Shown here: positions 35,675 through 47,632 of the stretch, piece by piece
How the letters are laid out: each line of letters begins with the position of its first letter
Position numbering within the stretch: the first letter of the stretch is position 1
Assembly (NCBI GenBank): GCA_024291935.2
Contig: CM044321.1
Location: 61,994,985-62,058,984, forward strand
Source of the DNA: Okapia johnstoni
Lineage: Eukaryota; Chordata; Mammalia; Artiodactyla; Giraffidae
DNA: 64,000 bases
Reading direction: 5' to 3'
Program-made: the position numbers and the translations under genes
The notes under the pieces: generated by a model
The model's database searches: none
What the model saw: only the letters and a program-made list of their open reading frames with translations
Told to the model about the DNA's origin: nothing

Positions 35675-35898
35675 GCATGCATGCTAAGTTGCTTTAGTCA
35701 TGCCCGACTCTCTGCTCCCCATGGACTGTAGCCCAGGTTCCTCTGTCCATGCGGATTCTCCAGACAAGAATACTGGAGTGGGTCACCATGCCCTCCTCCA
35801 GGACATCTTCCCGACCCAGGGATTGAACCTGCATCTCTTATGTCTCCTGCACTGGCAGGTGGGTTCTTTACCACTAGTGCCACCTGGGAAGTCCCTAT
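35675..35898 (-). repeat. Bov-tA SINE
   Basis: Reverse copy: CCATGGACTGTAGCCCAGGT, GACAAGAATACTGGAGTGGG, and a TGCCACCTGGGAAGTCCC head. Confidence 0.9.
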
Positions 35899-35927
35899 TA
35901 ATGACTATATATTATAGTTATTGGGCT

Positions 35928-36046
35928 TCCCAGGTGGCTCAGTGGTAAAGAATCCACAATGTCAATGCGGGAGACATGGGCTTGATCCCTGGGTTAGGAA
36001 GATGCCCTAGAGGAGGAAATGGCAACCCACTCCAGTATTCTTGTTA
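35928..36046 (+). repeat. Bov-tA SINE, 3'-truncated
   Basis: Sense head TGGGCTTCCCAGGTGGCTCA to CCCACTCCAGTATTCTTG, where it stops. It faces the reverse copy 30 nt upstream, giving an inverted pair. Confidence 0.9.
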
Positions 36047-37163
36047 TAGTTATTATTATATGACATATATGCTACCTATGGAGACCTGAAAAGCAAAGAT
36101 ATGAGTTGCTTAATACTGCGACCGGTATGATCCTATTCAATATTGCAGCCTTTATATCTTAGAATCACTCTAGAAGATGACATGACATAGCTGTTAGCTT
36201 ACACTCCATGAATTTGAGAGCTTACTTCTGGGTGAACCATCCCCATGCCCTGGCACAGTTCCCTATGCTCACTTTCTTGGGAGCCATAAGGTCATTCTTC
36301 AATGTAAATTATATAAAATGGTGAGCTGTTCTCATAGAGAACTCTGGAGCTTTTGCCTTTTCTGGTAATAGCGGTGAATGTTTTCATGCGACTGGCAGGA
36401 AAGATTCAAGTGGCTGCTTGCCAAGTTCGTGTGTGTGCAGAGGAACAAAGCTCTGAATGCCTTTCCTGCTGTGAACAGTACACTGTATCAACAGTTTCGA
36501 AAAGACCAGTTCACAACAGCACTGTAGCAAGGTCCTTTAGAGCTGATGACCATACCAGGTTGAGTCAAAGGTAACTCTATGCTAATGAACCCATCCCAGC
36601 AGCCTCAGACCCTTGCTCACTTGCCTTTCTTTTAATGCATGTCCCTTACCCCAGCTCCACGTGGTGCTGTTCCCAATAAATAGCTGGCCTTCTAGGCTTT
36701 TGTGTCCAGCCAGGTCCAGAATTAAGAAGAGAGGACTGGGGTTGGGGACCTTGTGGGTCCTCCCATGGTCAAGCCTGGAAAGTCTCCCTTCTCTGAACCC
36801 TCCTAATCATATTTAGGGAATGACTCACTCATTCACATTCACAAACATTGTTTTTCTTCCTGCCCTCTCCCACTCATGAGTTTGTCAAAAATGAATTGAT
36901 CCTATAATTGCACAACTCTTCTCCTGAAACTATTACAATTTTTAAAAATGATATGAAGTGACCCTTTATCATAAGATGGTTTATGTTTAACCCAAAGGAG
37001 GTAAAAAATGAGGGAAGTAGACCACCCTATATTAGTTTTTAGTTATTTTAAAAAGAGGCAACATTTAAAACCAGTTTCTTTTAAAGGCCTAAAGGTGTAT
37101 TTATTATTTGAGAACTCCACTAAGGTACTTCATTTTGTACATTTGCTCAATTTTCTTGCCATT

Positions 37164-37412
37164 CCCTTCTCCAGTACTTTGGCCACCTGATGCAAAGAGT
37201 TGACTCATTAGAAAAGACCCTGATGCTGGGAACGATTGAAGGCAGGAGGAGAAGGGGACAACAGAGGATGAGATGGTTGGATGGCATCAATGATTTGATG
37301 GACATGAGTTTGAGCAAGTTCTGGGAGATGGTGAAGGACAAGGGAAGCCTGGCGTGCTGCAGTCCATGGGGTCGCAAAGAGTTGGACTGAGTAACTGAAC
37401 TGAACTGAACTG
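37164..37412 (+). mobile_element. BovB LINE 3' end
   Basis: From CTTCTCCAGTACTTTGGCCA through AAGACCCTGATGCTGGGAAC to AACTGAACTGAACTGAACTG. A 5'-truncated insertion of about 250 nt. Confidence 0.9.
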
Positions 37413-37963
37413 CCATCTTCTGTCTCCATTTCACTGTTTCAAATGATCATTTATAAATTATTCTCCTTTAACCTTTTATGTACTTAGGGGTTTTTTTTCC
37501 CAAACAGATTTTAAGTTTTGTGAGATCTTGGCCTCCATATTAAATGTCTCTATAGTCCCCATATATTACACTTAGTAAGTACACAATAAATATTGGCTGT
37601 GTGTGTGGTATGTGAGATTAAATATTTTTTAAAAGGCAAGACATTTCATATATGTTTTCCTTTATCTTATTTTTGTTTTCAAAGAGTGTGATATCTAAAT
37701 CATTAAACTAGTACTCTTCCCATGTGGAAAAACTAGTATAATCTTTATTATTCAGTGCATTCTTGCAATGCCTCCCACAGACTAGAAACTCATTAAACAT
37801 CCATTAGCTTTCACTGAATCCTTAGCATTATCAACTATATTAAACGGTCTGTTAATGGCTTCAATGCATTAATATTCTGAGCAGTTAGAAACTCATTTTT
37901 CCATTTCTTGATTTTTAATTTTGTTCTAACTCAAGCATACTAAATATAGAATGTAACTTTGTC

Positions 37964-38010
37964 ATCATTTCTTGGCCTTTTGGCTAAGATGAAGTGCAGA
38001 ATGTCACTTC
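37964..38010 (+). pseudogene. U2 snRNA-like fragment
   Basis: ATCATTTCTTGGCCTTTTGG followed by CTAAGATGAAGTGCAGAATG closely follows the 5' end of U2 spliceosomal RNA as I know it (ATCGCTTCTCGGCC..., CTAAGATCAAGTGTAGTATC). Only about 45 nt match before divergence, and no Sm site or promoter element is seen, so it is a truncated pseudogene. Confidence 0.8.
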
Positions 38011-38087
38011 ATCAAGCTGTTAGTTTAAATGAGTTTGGCCATTCCTTACATATTGACCTGGCATTACTTAACTGGTGAGGTGAAGGT

Positions 38088-38275
38088 GAAAGTTGTTCAG
38101 TCGTGTCCAACTCTTTGCGACGCCATGGACTATACAGTCCACAAATTCTCCAGGCCAGAATACTGGAGTGGATAGCCTTTCCCTTCTCCAAGGGATCTTC
38201 CCAACCCAGGGATCGAACCCAGGTCTCCTGCATTTCAGGTGGATTCTTTACCAGCTGAGCCACCAGGGAAGCCCT
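38088..38275 (-). repeat. Bov-tA SINE
   Basis: Reverse copy: GACTATACAGTCCACAAATT, CCAGAATACTGGAGTGGATA, GATCGAACCCAGGTCTCCTG, GAGCCACCAGGGAAGCCC. The variant GACTATACAGTCCA is shared with the copy at 14275, suggesting the same subfamily. Confidence 0.92.
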
Positions 38276-38429
38276 TACTTAACTGGAGTTTATCCAAATG
38301 TAAATAATAATATTCAAGAATAAAAAGGATGGTGACCAGGCCTGTCAGTTCAGTACAAACGAATAAACTATATCTCACCCACACACCATGCCATGATGTA
38401 ATTTTCTAGCTCCAGATATATTTTCTTCT

Positions 38430-38640
38430 CTATGGTACTCCTGCTGTTGAGAAAGCTTTTCCAATGTCAGCGAGCTTTTGGATGGCACTGACTTGAGTTA
38501 CATTTACCACAGGGTGTATCATTCTACCTTTTACATGTCTCTGGTTTATATCTACCAGCATGTTAATTTCTCCAAGGTGGTTGAGGAAGCCAGCCACTAT
38601 AGCTAAAACCCCTGCGGGTTGGCACACAAAAGCAGAAAAT
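38430..38640 (-). pseudogene. Unidentified minus-strand open frame, possible processed pseudogene
   Basis: An uninterrupted frame of about 70 codons with protein-like composition: AGVLAIVAGFLNHLGEINML, VDINQRHVKGRMIHPVVNV and TQVSAIQKLADIGKAFSTAG. The mix of hydrophobic and charged residues looks more like a helical protein than like repeat-derived frames nearby. It has no convincing splice sites in FREM2 phase, no poly-A tail that I can see, and ends in a stop. I cannot name a parent gene. Confidence 0.3.
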
Positions 38641-38741
38641 GGAATCAGCTGAAATGTTCCTTAATTAACTTCCAAAGATTGACAGCAAAGATTAGTGAAA
38701 TATTGCTAGCAATGACTTAATATACTCTTCCTAATTAACAA

Positions 38742-38742
<1 letters not shown>

Positions 38743-38777
<35 letters not shown>
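38743..38777 (+). repeat. TG microsatellite
   Basis: About 17 TG units directly abutting the Bov-tA at 38779, at the SINE's 3' (tail) side, where such runs often grow. Confidence 0.93.
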
Positions 38778-38778
<1 letters not shown>

Positions 38779-38779
<1 letters not shown>

Positions 38780-38978
38780 GTCACTCAGTCATGTCTGACT
38801 CTTTGCGACTCCATGGACTGTAACCTGCCAGGTTCCTGTATCCATGGAATTCTCCAGGCAAGAATAGTGGAGTGGGTTGTCATTCCCTTCTCCAGGGGGT
38901 CTTCCCATCCCAAGGATCGAACCTGGGTCTCCTGCATTGCAGATGGATTCTTTACCATCTGAGCTACCAGGGAAGCCT
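38779..38978 (-). repeat. Bov-tA SINE
   Basis: Reverse copy: GACTGTAACCTGCCAGGTTC, GCAAGAATAGTGGAGTGGGT, CTGAGCTACCAGGGAAGCC. Confidence 0.93.
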
Positions 38979-39541
38979 GGGAGAAGGATTATTTTATGGT
39001 AATTAGGTTTTCCTCATGAAGAAGAGTCAGGATAAACTCTCCTCCTTTTTGGAAGCCTGTTGGACTTAATTTCCCATATACTTACCACCTTCCTAGTTCT
39101 TTGTTTAATAGAATTGTCTGCTAGTTTCTTGGTTAAACAAGTTCAAACACAGAGATTCAAGTTACAAAAAATAAGCTTTTACAATCAAAGCAAAACAAAT
39201 AAAATAACAAATCATTTACTAAAACTGCTTCGATTCTTCGCCATGAAATTTTTAAAGTTTAATAACTTAACGGGACATGGCATTGTCAAAGAAACTGTAC
39301 ACAGGAGAAAACACACATAGGTGTGACTTTACCCTTCCAAAACATTAAATCAAGAAAGACAAGGGGTTGACGCAGCCAGCCTAGAAACTTAATCATACTA
39401 TAAAGTCAAGCATAAGATAAATGTGCGCATGAAAATTCTTTTACACGCTCACTCTTTCTGTTTAGAGGGCTGTGCCTCTAGAAGTTTAGACGGCTGGTCT
39501 GCCCAGTAGGAGGAACGATTTTTAGGTAAATTAGTACTTAC

Positions 39542-39793
39542 CGTCATCTTTGTCAGGTTTGATGGTAACCTGAGCCCCTGGGAACTCTGATCCAATCCTC
39601 CCACCCATCGGCATGCTCAGGAAAACGTGGAATGTTTCCTCCTCTTCATACAAGGAGTCATCAATTATAACGACCCTACACATCTTCTCCCGCTCATCTT
39701 TGTCAAAGCGGATAACACTGGTGTGGTCCTCGGGCCGGGATATGTAATCAGAATAGGAGAGCACGGACGTTGGCACGGTTCCTCTTGCCGTTC
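39542..39793 (-). CDS. FREM2: FREM2 exon D: second half of Calx-beta domain 2
   Basis: The longest exon in the window (252 nt). Acceptor cctccag (AG at 39795-39794), strong donor gtaagt from 39541, phase 1 at both ends. It encodes [20 protein letters not shown], then [20 protein letters not shown] and [20 protein letters not shown], ending VTIKPDKDD. The [16 protein letters not shown] block is the clearest calcium-site signature of the five domains: paired Asp followed by four consecutive Glu before the F-H-V-F-L strand. An SYSDY motif occupies the place where other Calx-beta repeats carry G-x-D-Y. The last base joins AA of exon E (Glu) across the 26-kb intron. Confidence 0.96.
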
Positions 39794-40876
39794 CTGGAGG
39801 CAGGGAGGACCCAAAGGGGCTTATAAAACATACTACAGGGGTATTTCCAGAAAAGATTATTTTCATCTGCAGCATTTTCATGGTCCATCGTATCTATGAG
39901 CACTCCTGGAAATCGAAATAGCGCCTACATACTGTTCTAGCATCATGAGTCATCTTCATAATGGTCTCCAACATATGACAAATATTACATTTCAAGTGTT
40001 TTCTCCTCTACTTCCTGCCAGTGGTCTTTTTAAAGCAACACAATAATATAATATAATAGCTCCTACTCTTCAAATGCTTACGGTGTGCAGGCAAAGTGCC
40101 AAGTGATTTCCATGCACTGCTTCCTTAATCCTCTTAACCAGTCTATTGGGTTTTACACATTTGGTAACTGAGGTTTATAGAAGTCAAACCACTTGCTCTG
40201 GGACCCAGAGCTCAAGGTTGATCCTGAAATTTGCATTTTGACCACCATACTTTATTGACTTTCAACTCATATACATTAATGAAAATTTTAATGAAAGTCT
40301 GCTAAGGTGTTAACTGCATCTAAGACCTTTTCTTTCATATGCTTAGAAAAAATTTACCTGTTTCCTAAAAAGGTATTTAGAATATTAATGATATTATGTA
40401 TTAATCTAAATTTTGTCTTACATAAAATCACCTTTCAGAGCATGCTGACTCAATGAACAAGACAAGCATTTTTAAATTTGGTTGCAATGAGTCTCAAACT
40501 AGTTTAAAATTAGTTCTTTTCCTTGGGTATGCATTTCCTTGCCTCTTTTTTTAGTTGTTGTTTTTAATAGTAATCTCCTTCTACTTGAGCAGGCTTGAGT
40601 GGGGGAGGGGAACTTCAATTTCCTGCAATTCCAAAGGCTTTGAGTATTAGAGTAAGTAAACCAAGTAAATCAGAAATGTTTTCAATAAACAGCAGAGTCC
40701 TTCCAGACCCTCAAAGGTGCCATAGTGAAGGAAGATGTTTGCATGCATTTTTTTTCTTTTTGAAAACTGTACTAATAAAGTATAACCCTCATGGCTTAAT
40801 GTTATAGCTCTGACATGTTAAGAGGCTTATTTATATCTTTGTGGGGACATTTTATTTCATTTGCAAATTGAGCTAC
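39794..40876 (-). other. FREM2: FREM2 intron C-D
   Basis: Intron of 1,083 nt. It contains an old MIR-like fragment (about 40064-40250) and no young retroelement. Nothing recognised elsewhere. Confidence 0.88.
40064..40250 (+). repeat. MIR-like fragment
   Basis: CAAATGCTTACGGTGTGCAG, GCCAAGTGATTTCCATGCAC, TTTGGTAACTGAGGTTTATA and CCAGAGCTCAAGGTTG fit the MIR order. Confidence 0.65.
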
Positions 40877-41002
40877 CTTGCCGCGTATAACAGATCACCA
40901 TCAATTCCTGGCTCACGTCTCCACTTCTCCTGATGGGAATGAAAAGCTCGCCAACGTCCTCTTCGATGGAGTATTCAGACTGGGGGATGAACACAGTTGA
41001 TT
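40877..41002 (-). CDS. FREM2: FREM2 exon C: first half of Calx-beta domain 2
   Basis: The shortest exon here (126 nt). The acceptor is tccttag (AG at 41004-41003). The donor reads G|GTAGCT at 40876, a weaker match to the GTRAGT consensus than most of its neighbours. Phase 1 at both ends. The peptide is [35 protein letters not shown] and CYTRQ. This is a typical Calx-beta opening: an aromatic strand, an S-x-x-E-D turn, then an R-R-x-G-D hairpin. The last base plus GA of exon D gives Gly, reading TRQGTARGTV across the junction. Intron C-D is only 1,083 nt, so the two halves of domain 2 sit close together. Confidence 0.94.
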
Positions 41003-41275
41003 CTAAGGAGAAAATACAATTGTTTTTGTCTGAGCTTCTTATATGTGAAACGGTCTTGTGCAAATCAAAACTGCTCTTGTGACTGATCATTTCCCCTTGC
41101 ATATTCTTTTATTTTTAATTTTTTCTTCATGTACGATCTCAATTTTACTTATTTGCTATACATCTCAGTTTTATTAATCATTATTCTTAATATCATTGTT
41201 ATTTTGGTTCATTGTTACCTCCTGCTCTCTTCCTCCTCTTTATCATCATTATCACTATTTGCATAATTGTTAGCC

Positions 41276-41364
41276 TGGTGCTCTGTGATGACCTAGATGT
41301 GTGGGACGGGGGAGGTGGGAAGGAGTTTCAAGAGGGAGGGGATATATGTATACTTATGGCTTAT
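41276..41364 (+). repeat. L1 3'-end fragment
   Basis: GCTCTGTGATGACCTAGATG to GGGGATATATGTATACTTAT matches the start of the fragment at 665-808. Confidence 0.7.
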
Positions 41365-41369
41365 TTAGT

Positions 41370-41822
41370 TTTTTTTTTAATTGGAGTACAGTTACTCTGT
41401 GCTGCTGTGTCAACTTCTGCTGCACAGTAAAGCGAATCAGCCATGTGTATACATACATCTCATTTTTTTTTTTGGATTTCCTTCCCATTTTGGTCAACAC
41501 AGAGCACTGTGCTATACAGTTGGTTCTCATTCGTTACCTATTTTATACACAGTAGTGTATATATGTCAATCCAAACTTCCCAATTCATCATCCATCCTCC
41601 CCACTCCGCCCTCCCTGTGTGTCCCCCCATATCTACATTTCTGTCTCTATTTCTGCTTTGCAAATAAGACCATCTTTACCATTTTCTAGATTCCACATAT
41701 ATTCGTTAATATACAATATTTGCTTGTCTCTTTCTTACTCTGTATGACAGTCTCCATGTCTCTGCAAATGACCCAATTTTGTTCCTTTTTATGGCTGAGT
41801 AATATTCCATTGTATATAGGTG
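41370..41822 (-). repeat. L1 3'UTR, inverted relative to its neighbour
   Basis: Reverse L1: poly-T, AATTGGAGTACAGTTACTCT, CAGAGCACTGTGCTATACAG, TCTGTATGACAGTCTCCATG, and GGCTGAGTAATATTCCATTG. Lies head to head with 41276-41364, as expected from a 5'-inverted L1 insertion. Confidence 0.82.
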
Positions 41823-42555
41823 CCCCCGCCCCTCCCCCTCCCCACATACCCTTTCAGAAGAGCACCGTGTGAGGGGAAGGAGGGAAGAGAGGGGAGAAGA
41901 AACAGCTATAATGCATGTAGGCTCCAGACCAATGACTTCTTAACCCAGAAATAGAACACAACATTGCTTTCAACTCCAGCAATTGCTTTTTTCTCAATTA
42001 GTAAGTGCTGCTGACACACTTCCTTTAAATCCAACCTCACTCTCTTGGTGAAGATCACCCTCTTCCAATGGAGCAGTTTGGCTTTTAGATGTAGAAGAGA
42101 CTGTAGAAGTACTCTTGTCTCACCTCTCACTTTGATGAGGGAACTTAGACCCACAGAGTTGAAATTACTTGTCAAGAACTCTTACTGATCAAGTTTAGAT
42201 TAAAATTCAGACCTTGTAATGTCCATTCTAGTATTTTTTTTAGCCCCATGTGTCCCTTCTAAATGATTATTAAAAGTAAAATTGTGCATTGTTTGACACC
42301 TGGTGATTTTGTTTGTGGTTTCCTAAATAGCAGTCCCTGTAGAATTGATAAATCTATGTATTGACTGTAAGGAACACATCTGTCATTTCCTTCCTCTCCT
42401 AGAGGAATAACCATAATACTGAGTATACAGCATTATATTTATACAATACTGTAAGTCTCAATGATTCATTTTTTAAAGTAGAAGAGAGGTACAGTAAATA
42501 GTAAAAATGGCATAATGAAGTTGTTGAAAATTATGGTTCAATGTAAAACTGTCTA

Positions 42556-42772
42556 TCCGTCATATGCTCAGTCAGGTCCAATTCTTTGGGATCGCATGGA
42601 CTATAGCCCACCAGGCTCTCCTGTCCATGGGATTCTCCAGGCAAGAATACTGGAGTGGGCTGCCATTTCCGTCTCCAGGGGATCTTCCCGACCCAGGGAT
42701 CGAACCCACATCTCTTGCATCTCCTGAGTCGGCAGAGAGATGCTTTTCCACCAGTGACACCTGAGAAGCCCT
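42556..42772 (-). repeat. Bov-tA SINE
   Basis: Reverse copy: ATATGCTCAGTCAGGTCCAA, GACTATAGCCCACCAGGCTC, GATCGAACCCACATCTCTTG, CACCTGAGAAGCCC. Confidence 0.93.
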
Positions 42773-43344
42773 GGTGATTTCCCAATTCTTGCCCTCACCT
42801 TTGCAAACAATCATGTTATTCAATTATAATAAAACTGCTAATTTTGAATGTGCCTTTTGTTTTCTCCTGGGACTGTGATATACAAGTTTAAAAAATGGCA
42901 CCATTAAAAAAGCTGTGGATATAAGATTTCACAACTAATTAATCATTTATCAAATGTTGATGGGGTGACTTCAACTTGCCAGACACTGAACTAAGCAGAG
43001 GAGATATGGAAGTGAAAAATCCCTGGTCTCATGGAGTTTTCATTCTAATTGGGAGTGAAGAGGAAGACAATAAACGAACATTCAAGAAAATACACAGTAT
43101 GTCAGGAGGTGACAAATGATATGGACAAGATGGAGTGTGCTGAGGGTGTAAAGAGGGCTGGGGCATGTGTATGCCAGATAGGTCTGTATTAAACAGGAAA
43201 GTCTCTTTGACAGAGTTACATTTGAGCTGAGATTGTAAAGTGATAATGAAATACCCTATGTGAGTAACTCAGAGAAGAGAATTCCAGGCAAAGGTACGAA
43301 CAAGTGAAAAGGGCCCCAGGCCGGATATATACAAGGAATGGTGG

Positions 43345-43550
43345 TGGTGGTTTAATCACTGAGTGGTGTCCTACTCTGTGACCCCATGGACTGCAGCCTG
43401 CCAGATTCCTCTGTCCATGGAATTTCCCAGGCAAGAATACGGCGGGGTGTTGTCATTTCCTTCTCCAGGGGATATTCTTGACCCAAGGATTGAACCTGTG
43501 TCTCCTACAGCATTGCAGGCAGATTCTTCCACTGAGCCCAGGGAAGCCCA
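43345..43550 (-). repeat. Bov-tA SINE
   Basis: Reverse copy: GTGGTGGTTTAATCACTGAG, GACTGCAGCCTGCCAGATTC, TTGAACCTGTGTCTCCTACA, CCCAGGGAAGCCC. Confidence 0.92.
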
Positions 43551-44002
43551 TATAAGGAATGGCCAGGATACTAACATAGTTCGAGTAAACTGGGCAAGGA
43601 GGGCAGGACAGAACACGGGCCAGTGAAGGAGGTGGGTGGTAGGTGGATCCATGGAGCTTTCAGGACTGAAGTCCATTGGAAGCACTTCGGTATTACTCAG
43701 AGCAAGATACTGTGGAAACAAAGACCACTCGATGGGATGAAACAAGCAAAGGCTATTTATTCAGAGCTTTGCTATAGCAAGGGAGTCAGCCAACATTACT
43801 TATATTTGGCTGACCCCCAAAGGCAGTCAGAGGAAGGGGAAAGTTTTATTGTGGAATAAAACTTATGGTTACCAATGGGGAGAGCTTGGGGGAGCAATAC
43901 ATTAGCAGTTTGGGATTAACAGATACATACTACCGCATATACCGAGAGACAAAGCAAGGGTGATATTACAGAAACAGTTGAGCTCTCTACTAAGTAAATG
44001 TG

Positions 44003-44217
44003 TGAGCTGGGCTCAGTCGTGTCCAGCTCTTTGGAATCCCTTGGACTGTAGCCTGCCAGGCTCCTCTGTCCATGAGATTTTTCATGCAAGAATACTGGAG
44101 CAGGCTGCCATTTCCTACTCTAGGGGATCTTCTCGACCCAGGGGTCGAACCTGCGTCTCTTGCATCTTCTGTATCGGCAGGCAGATTCTTTATCACTGTG
44201 CCACCTGGGAAGCCCTT
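44003..44217 (-). repeat. Bov-tA SINE
   Basis: Reverse copy: GTGAGCTGGGCTCAGTCGTG, GACTGTAGCCTGCCAGGCTC, GTCGAACCTGCGTCTCTTGC, GCCACCTGGGAAGCCC. Confidence 0.93.
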
Positions 44218-47200
44218 ACTAAGTAAACAGAGACACAGAAAAGGTGACTGCAGGGTCATCCTCTGAGATGCAAACAATGGTTATTTTCACGTGGTAGGAA
44301 CACAAGTGACTTTAATTTCTTTAACTTTCTGAATTTTTGACAAGTAACATATGTTACCTTTATATCTTCAGATTGGTCTCACTATTCTTTGTTTTGAAAG
44401 ATGAAGTCGAATAAAATGAATATACTCTTTATTAGCCTATGTGACTAAATTGAAAGGAGTACTTTGATTCATCTAACGACAACTTTATTTTTAGGTTTTG
44501 ATTGTGCTGTAACTCAGGCAAAAATGACTTCTGTTCTCAGAAATAAAACAGTTGTAACTACATTTGAAAGATGTCCTTTTCTCAACTATATTGAGCAGAT
44601 TGAAAAAAAGAGACTGCTAAAAACAGGATAGAAAAAATATCTCCTAAAACTCTTTGCTATAATAGAACAAAGAAGGGAAAGAAAGCTACGGTGCCTGGAT
44701 GAAGGCACTGAGTGTCCATCTTTAAGAAGTTTGGCATATTCAAAAAAGACCCAGAATATACTCTGGGACATCTTCAGGATGCTCAGGGGCCCTCAGGCTA
44801 ACCAACAAATGGCACTGAGTGTGGAGTCTGCCATTGCTAGTTGAACATGGATGGAAAGCTTTCTTACATTTCAACGTGTTTCTTTTTTTTTAAACTCCAA
44901 AACAGATAAATAGGCTAATTTAATAGGAACTTTAAAAAATAAGACTAATGAAAACATATCTAAGTCACATGGCAAGTGTGGTAAGTTCGCATTAGGATAC
45001 CATGAGGTCCAAAAATTATTCTAAAGCACTATGCAAATACTTTAGTTAGAGTGAATCTTTGGGTAATCGTCATTCATATCATTAAATGTTTTTATTTTGG
45101 AAACTTTTGGAAAGTTTTCCGTCACATGAAACAGTTTTATTTTGCACCATTTTTTTTCTGATTGATCTTTTGGTATCAGAAATGTATAAATGTGTGTGGT
45201 CCTTTGAGCAAGTGTTTAGTAATTTTTTCTTTCTCTTAAGACAATGACCCATGCTTCACAGCAATAGAATCCAAAAAGAAGAACTTTATCAAGTAAAACG
45301 CTTACACTGGTACAGAGGCCTGAGAGATAGTGAGGTAAAGGAGTGAATGAAAGAATGTGTAAAATGTGTTGAGGATACTGCCTGGCACACGGCAAGTGCT
45401 TGATGAATTTCAATTATTATCACTATCAGTACCAGTTATGGGTAAGTAAAGAACTGGCAAAAGTGTGCTTGCATGTGTTTATATAACATTAAATGGCTGG
45501 TAAGTAAAAGCAGTTCCCAGCCTAAGATAAAGCAGAGTTGCTGCTCTCCCCTTCTTGTTCCCATAAGGAACATTCTTTGTTGTTCTACATCATTCTTTGT
45601 TCTACTACATCACACTCTGTTGCCATCACTTATATACAGAGCTCTATTTCCCACTACTCCATATGCTCTTTGATAGAAGGGATTTATCCTATTATCTTTG
45701 CATCCCCAATACATAGTGCTGTACTCAGCACCAGTGTGAGTTGGATACATTTTTAATACATGCAAAAACAGTCTCATAACATATCCTAGAATTAATATGC
45801 AGTAAGAGAGCTTATAGGCACAATGGTTCCTAGAGCTAGTGAATTTATAGGTGAAGAGTTATAAGAGAGTAGAAAGAAACAATCGAACTTTTGAGATGGT
45901 TAGGGAAGCAATCCTTTGTGGAAAGAAAAAAGATTGTTTAATCTCTGAATATGAAATCTAACATTATAGTTATAAGAGAAATAACAACCATATTTGTATC
46001 ATGCTTCTTGTTTTTATGGAACTCTTTCATAAGAATGCAGCAAGACAGTAATTTTTCTTTTTTGTTCATTGGGAAGCAAAATATTAACAAAAGCTGTTTG
46101 ACTTGACTAAGGTCAGACAACTAGAGATGGTAGAGTTGGGAATCAAAGCCAGGTCTTGTAATTTCAAGACCACTGGTCTTCGACAAGACATGGAACATAT
46201 CAGGTATTTGCTGTGCCAGAACATTTGTCAGTCATCACTGGGATGATCATGGCCTGGAATGAATGGGGCTGAACTTCAACCAGAAAATGCCAAGACAGTT
46301 TAGATGACCATTACATAAGATGAAATTATGGCAAGTTTTTATTTGGTAGCCTTTAAGATTATATAAAGAGTATGCGTGTGTGTGTTCGTGTGTGTGTGTG
46401 TATTTGTTATTAAAATCCCACTTCTCAGACTTAATATGAGTAGAGAGTATTCTGTGTTACGCTGGGCTTATAAATAGGAAAGCACATGAATTTAAGTGTC
46501 TTATTCCTTAAGGTCAAGTATGGCAATTATACCAATGGGCAAATACCAAGCAATGGCTTCAAACAAGCTCTAACTAATGGGCCAGTTTATATGTAGTAAA
46601 GCTGTCATAGGCTTGTTCCAAAGAGAGAAGCTTTATTATGCTAGCTTACCCAAAACTTACCCAAAACTCAAGACTAAAAGAAAATTTAATTGCTTATTCC
46701 TAGATAATGCAGATAAAATTAAATGTAATTAAATGTTAACTGTTCTTTAAGGAAAATGATAAACATAACTGAACTTCATTTTCAACTAAGGACAAAGATG
46801 TTAAACAAACAGAGCCGGAGCTCCGGTTGTCCTCTCCGCTCTCCTTAATTATGCTCCGTTGTTAAACCCAGAGATTTCCACATACGTCTCCATTTCATGT
46901 ACTCAGTAGATTGTATCTTCACAGAACATTTAAGAGTTTTCTGGCTGATGAAATAAAGTAGGCTGGCAGTTTAAAAGAAAGTCATGTCTGTCTTCTGACA
47001 AGATTTCAGCTTTGGCAGTCTCTCCAAGTATTGTATAAATGCCAGCCCTCAAAAAGCCAATTCAACTTTTTTTTCTTCTTGGCTGCATTGAGACAAGTCA
47101 GGACTGTAGGAGTGTGACAGGGGAAGGTAGGTCAAATTACACTCAAAAGCAGTGAGGTTCATTTTAACCAACATCAGCCAAGGCTGTGCAATGACAAGAA

Positions 47201-47427
47201 AATGTGACCTCATAGAAATTAGGAGCAATGATTCAAGACATTTTTCACCAAAGAGTGGGGGTGGGCTGGCGGTTATGTAAGAAATATGGAAACATATGGC
47301 AGGATGAAAAGTTTTGGCTGATGAAGATACGAAAAAATTTGAATAATTAAGTGTTATATGGAGAACAAATTAATCCCCAAACCATCTAATCCTTAAAGTA
47401 TTTGTTTAAATGACATTTAAAAGACTT

Positions 47428-47632
47428 TAAAAAGTCCCTGATGCTGGGAAAGATTGAGGGCAGAAGGCGAAGAGGGCATCAGAGGATGAGATGGCTGGAT
47501 GGCATCACCAATGCAATGGACATGAACTTGGGCAAACTCTGGGAGATAGTGAAGGACACGCATGCCTGGCGTGCTACAGTCCACGGGGTCGCAAAGAGTC
47601 GGACACGACTGAGCGACTAAACAACGACAACA
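47428..47632 (+). mobile_element. BovB LINE 3' end
   Basis: AAAGTCCCTGATGCTGGGAA through GATGGCATCACCAATGCAAT to CACGACTGAGCGACTAAACA. A 5'-truncated fragment about 300 nt downstream of the exon B donor. Confidence 0.9.

Larger units (their letters stand above)
13517..39541 (-). other. FREM2: FREM2 intron D-E (26 kb)
   Basis: The largest intron, 26,025 nt between Calx-beta domains 2 and 3, and the main sink for mobile elements; these are listed separately. Stretches in which I recognise no gene or repeat: 17977-19560, 19625-20540, 20670-21845, 24195-24730, 25130-27580, 27920-28755, 29400-30860, 31960-32445, 32670-33505, 33570-35670, 36050-37160, 37415-37960, 38280-38740 (apart from one open frame) and 38980-39541. 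The stretch 22880-23280 has an L2-like look, but I cannot prove it. No splice-flanked frame resembling an extra FREM2 exon was found, and D joins E in frame without one. Confidence 0.85.
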
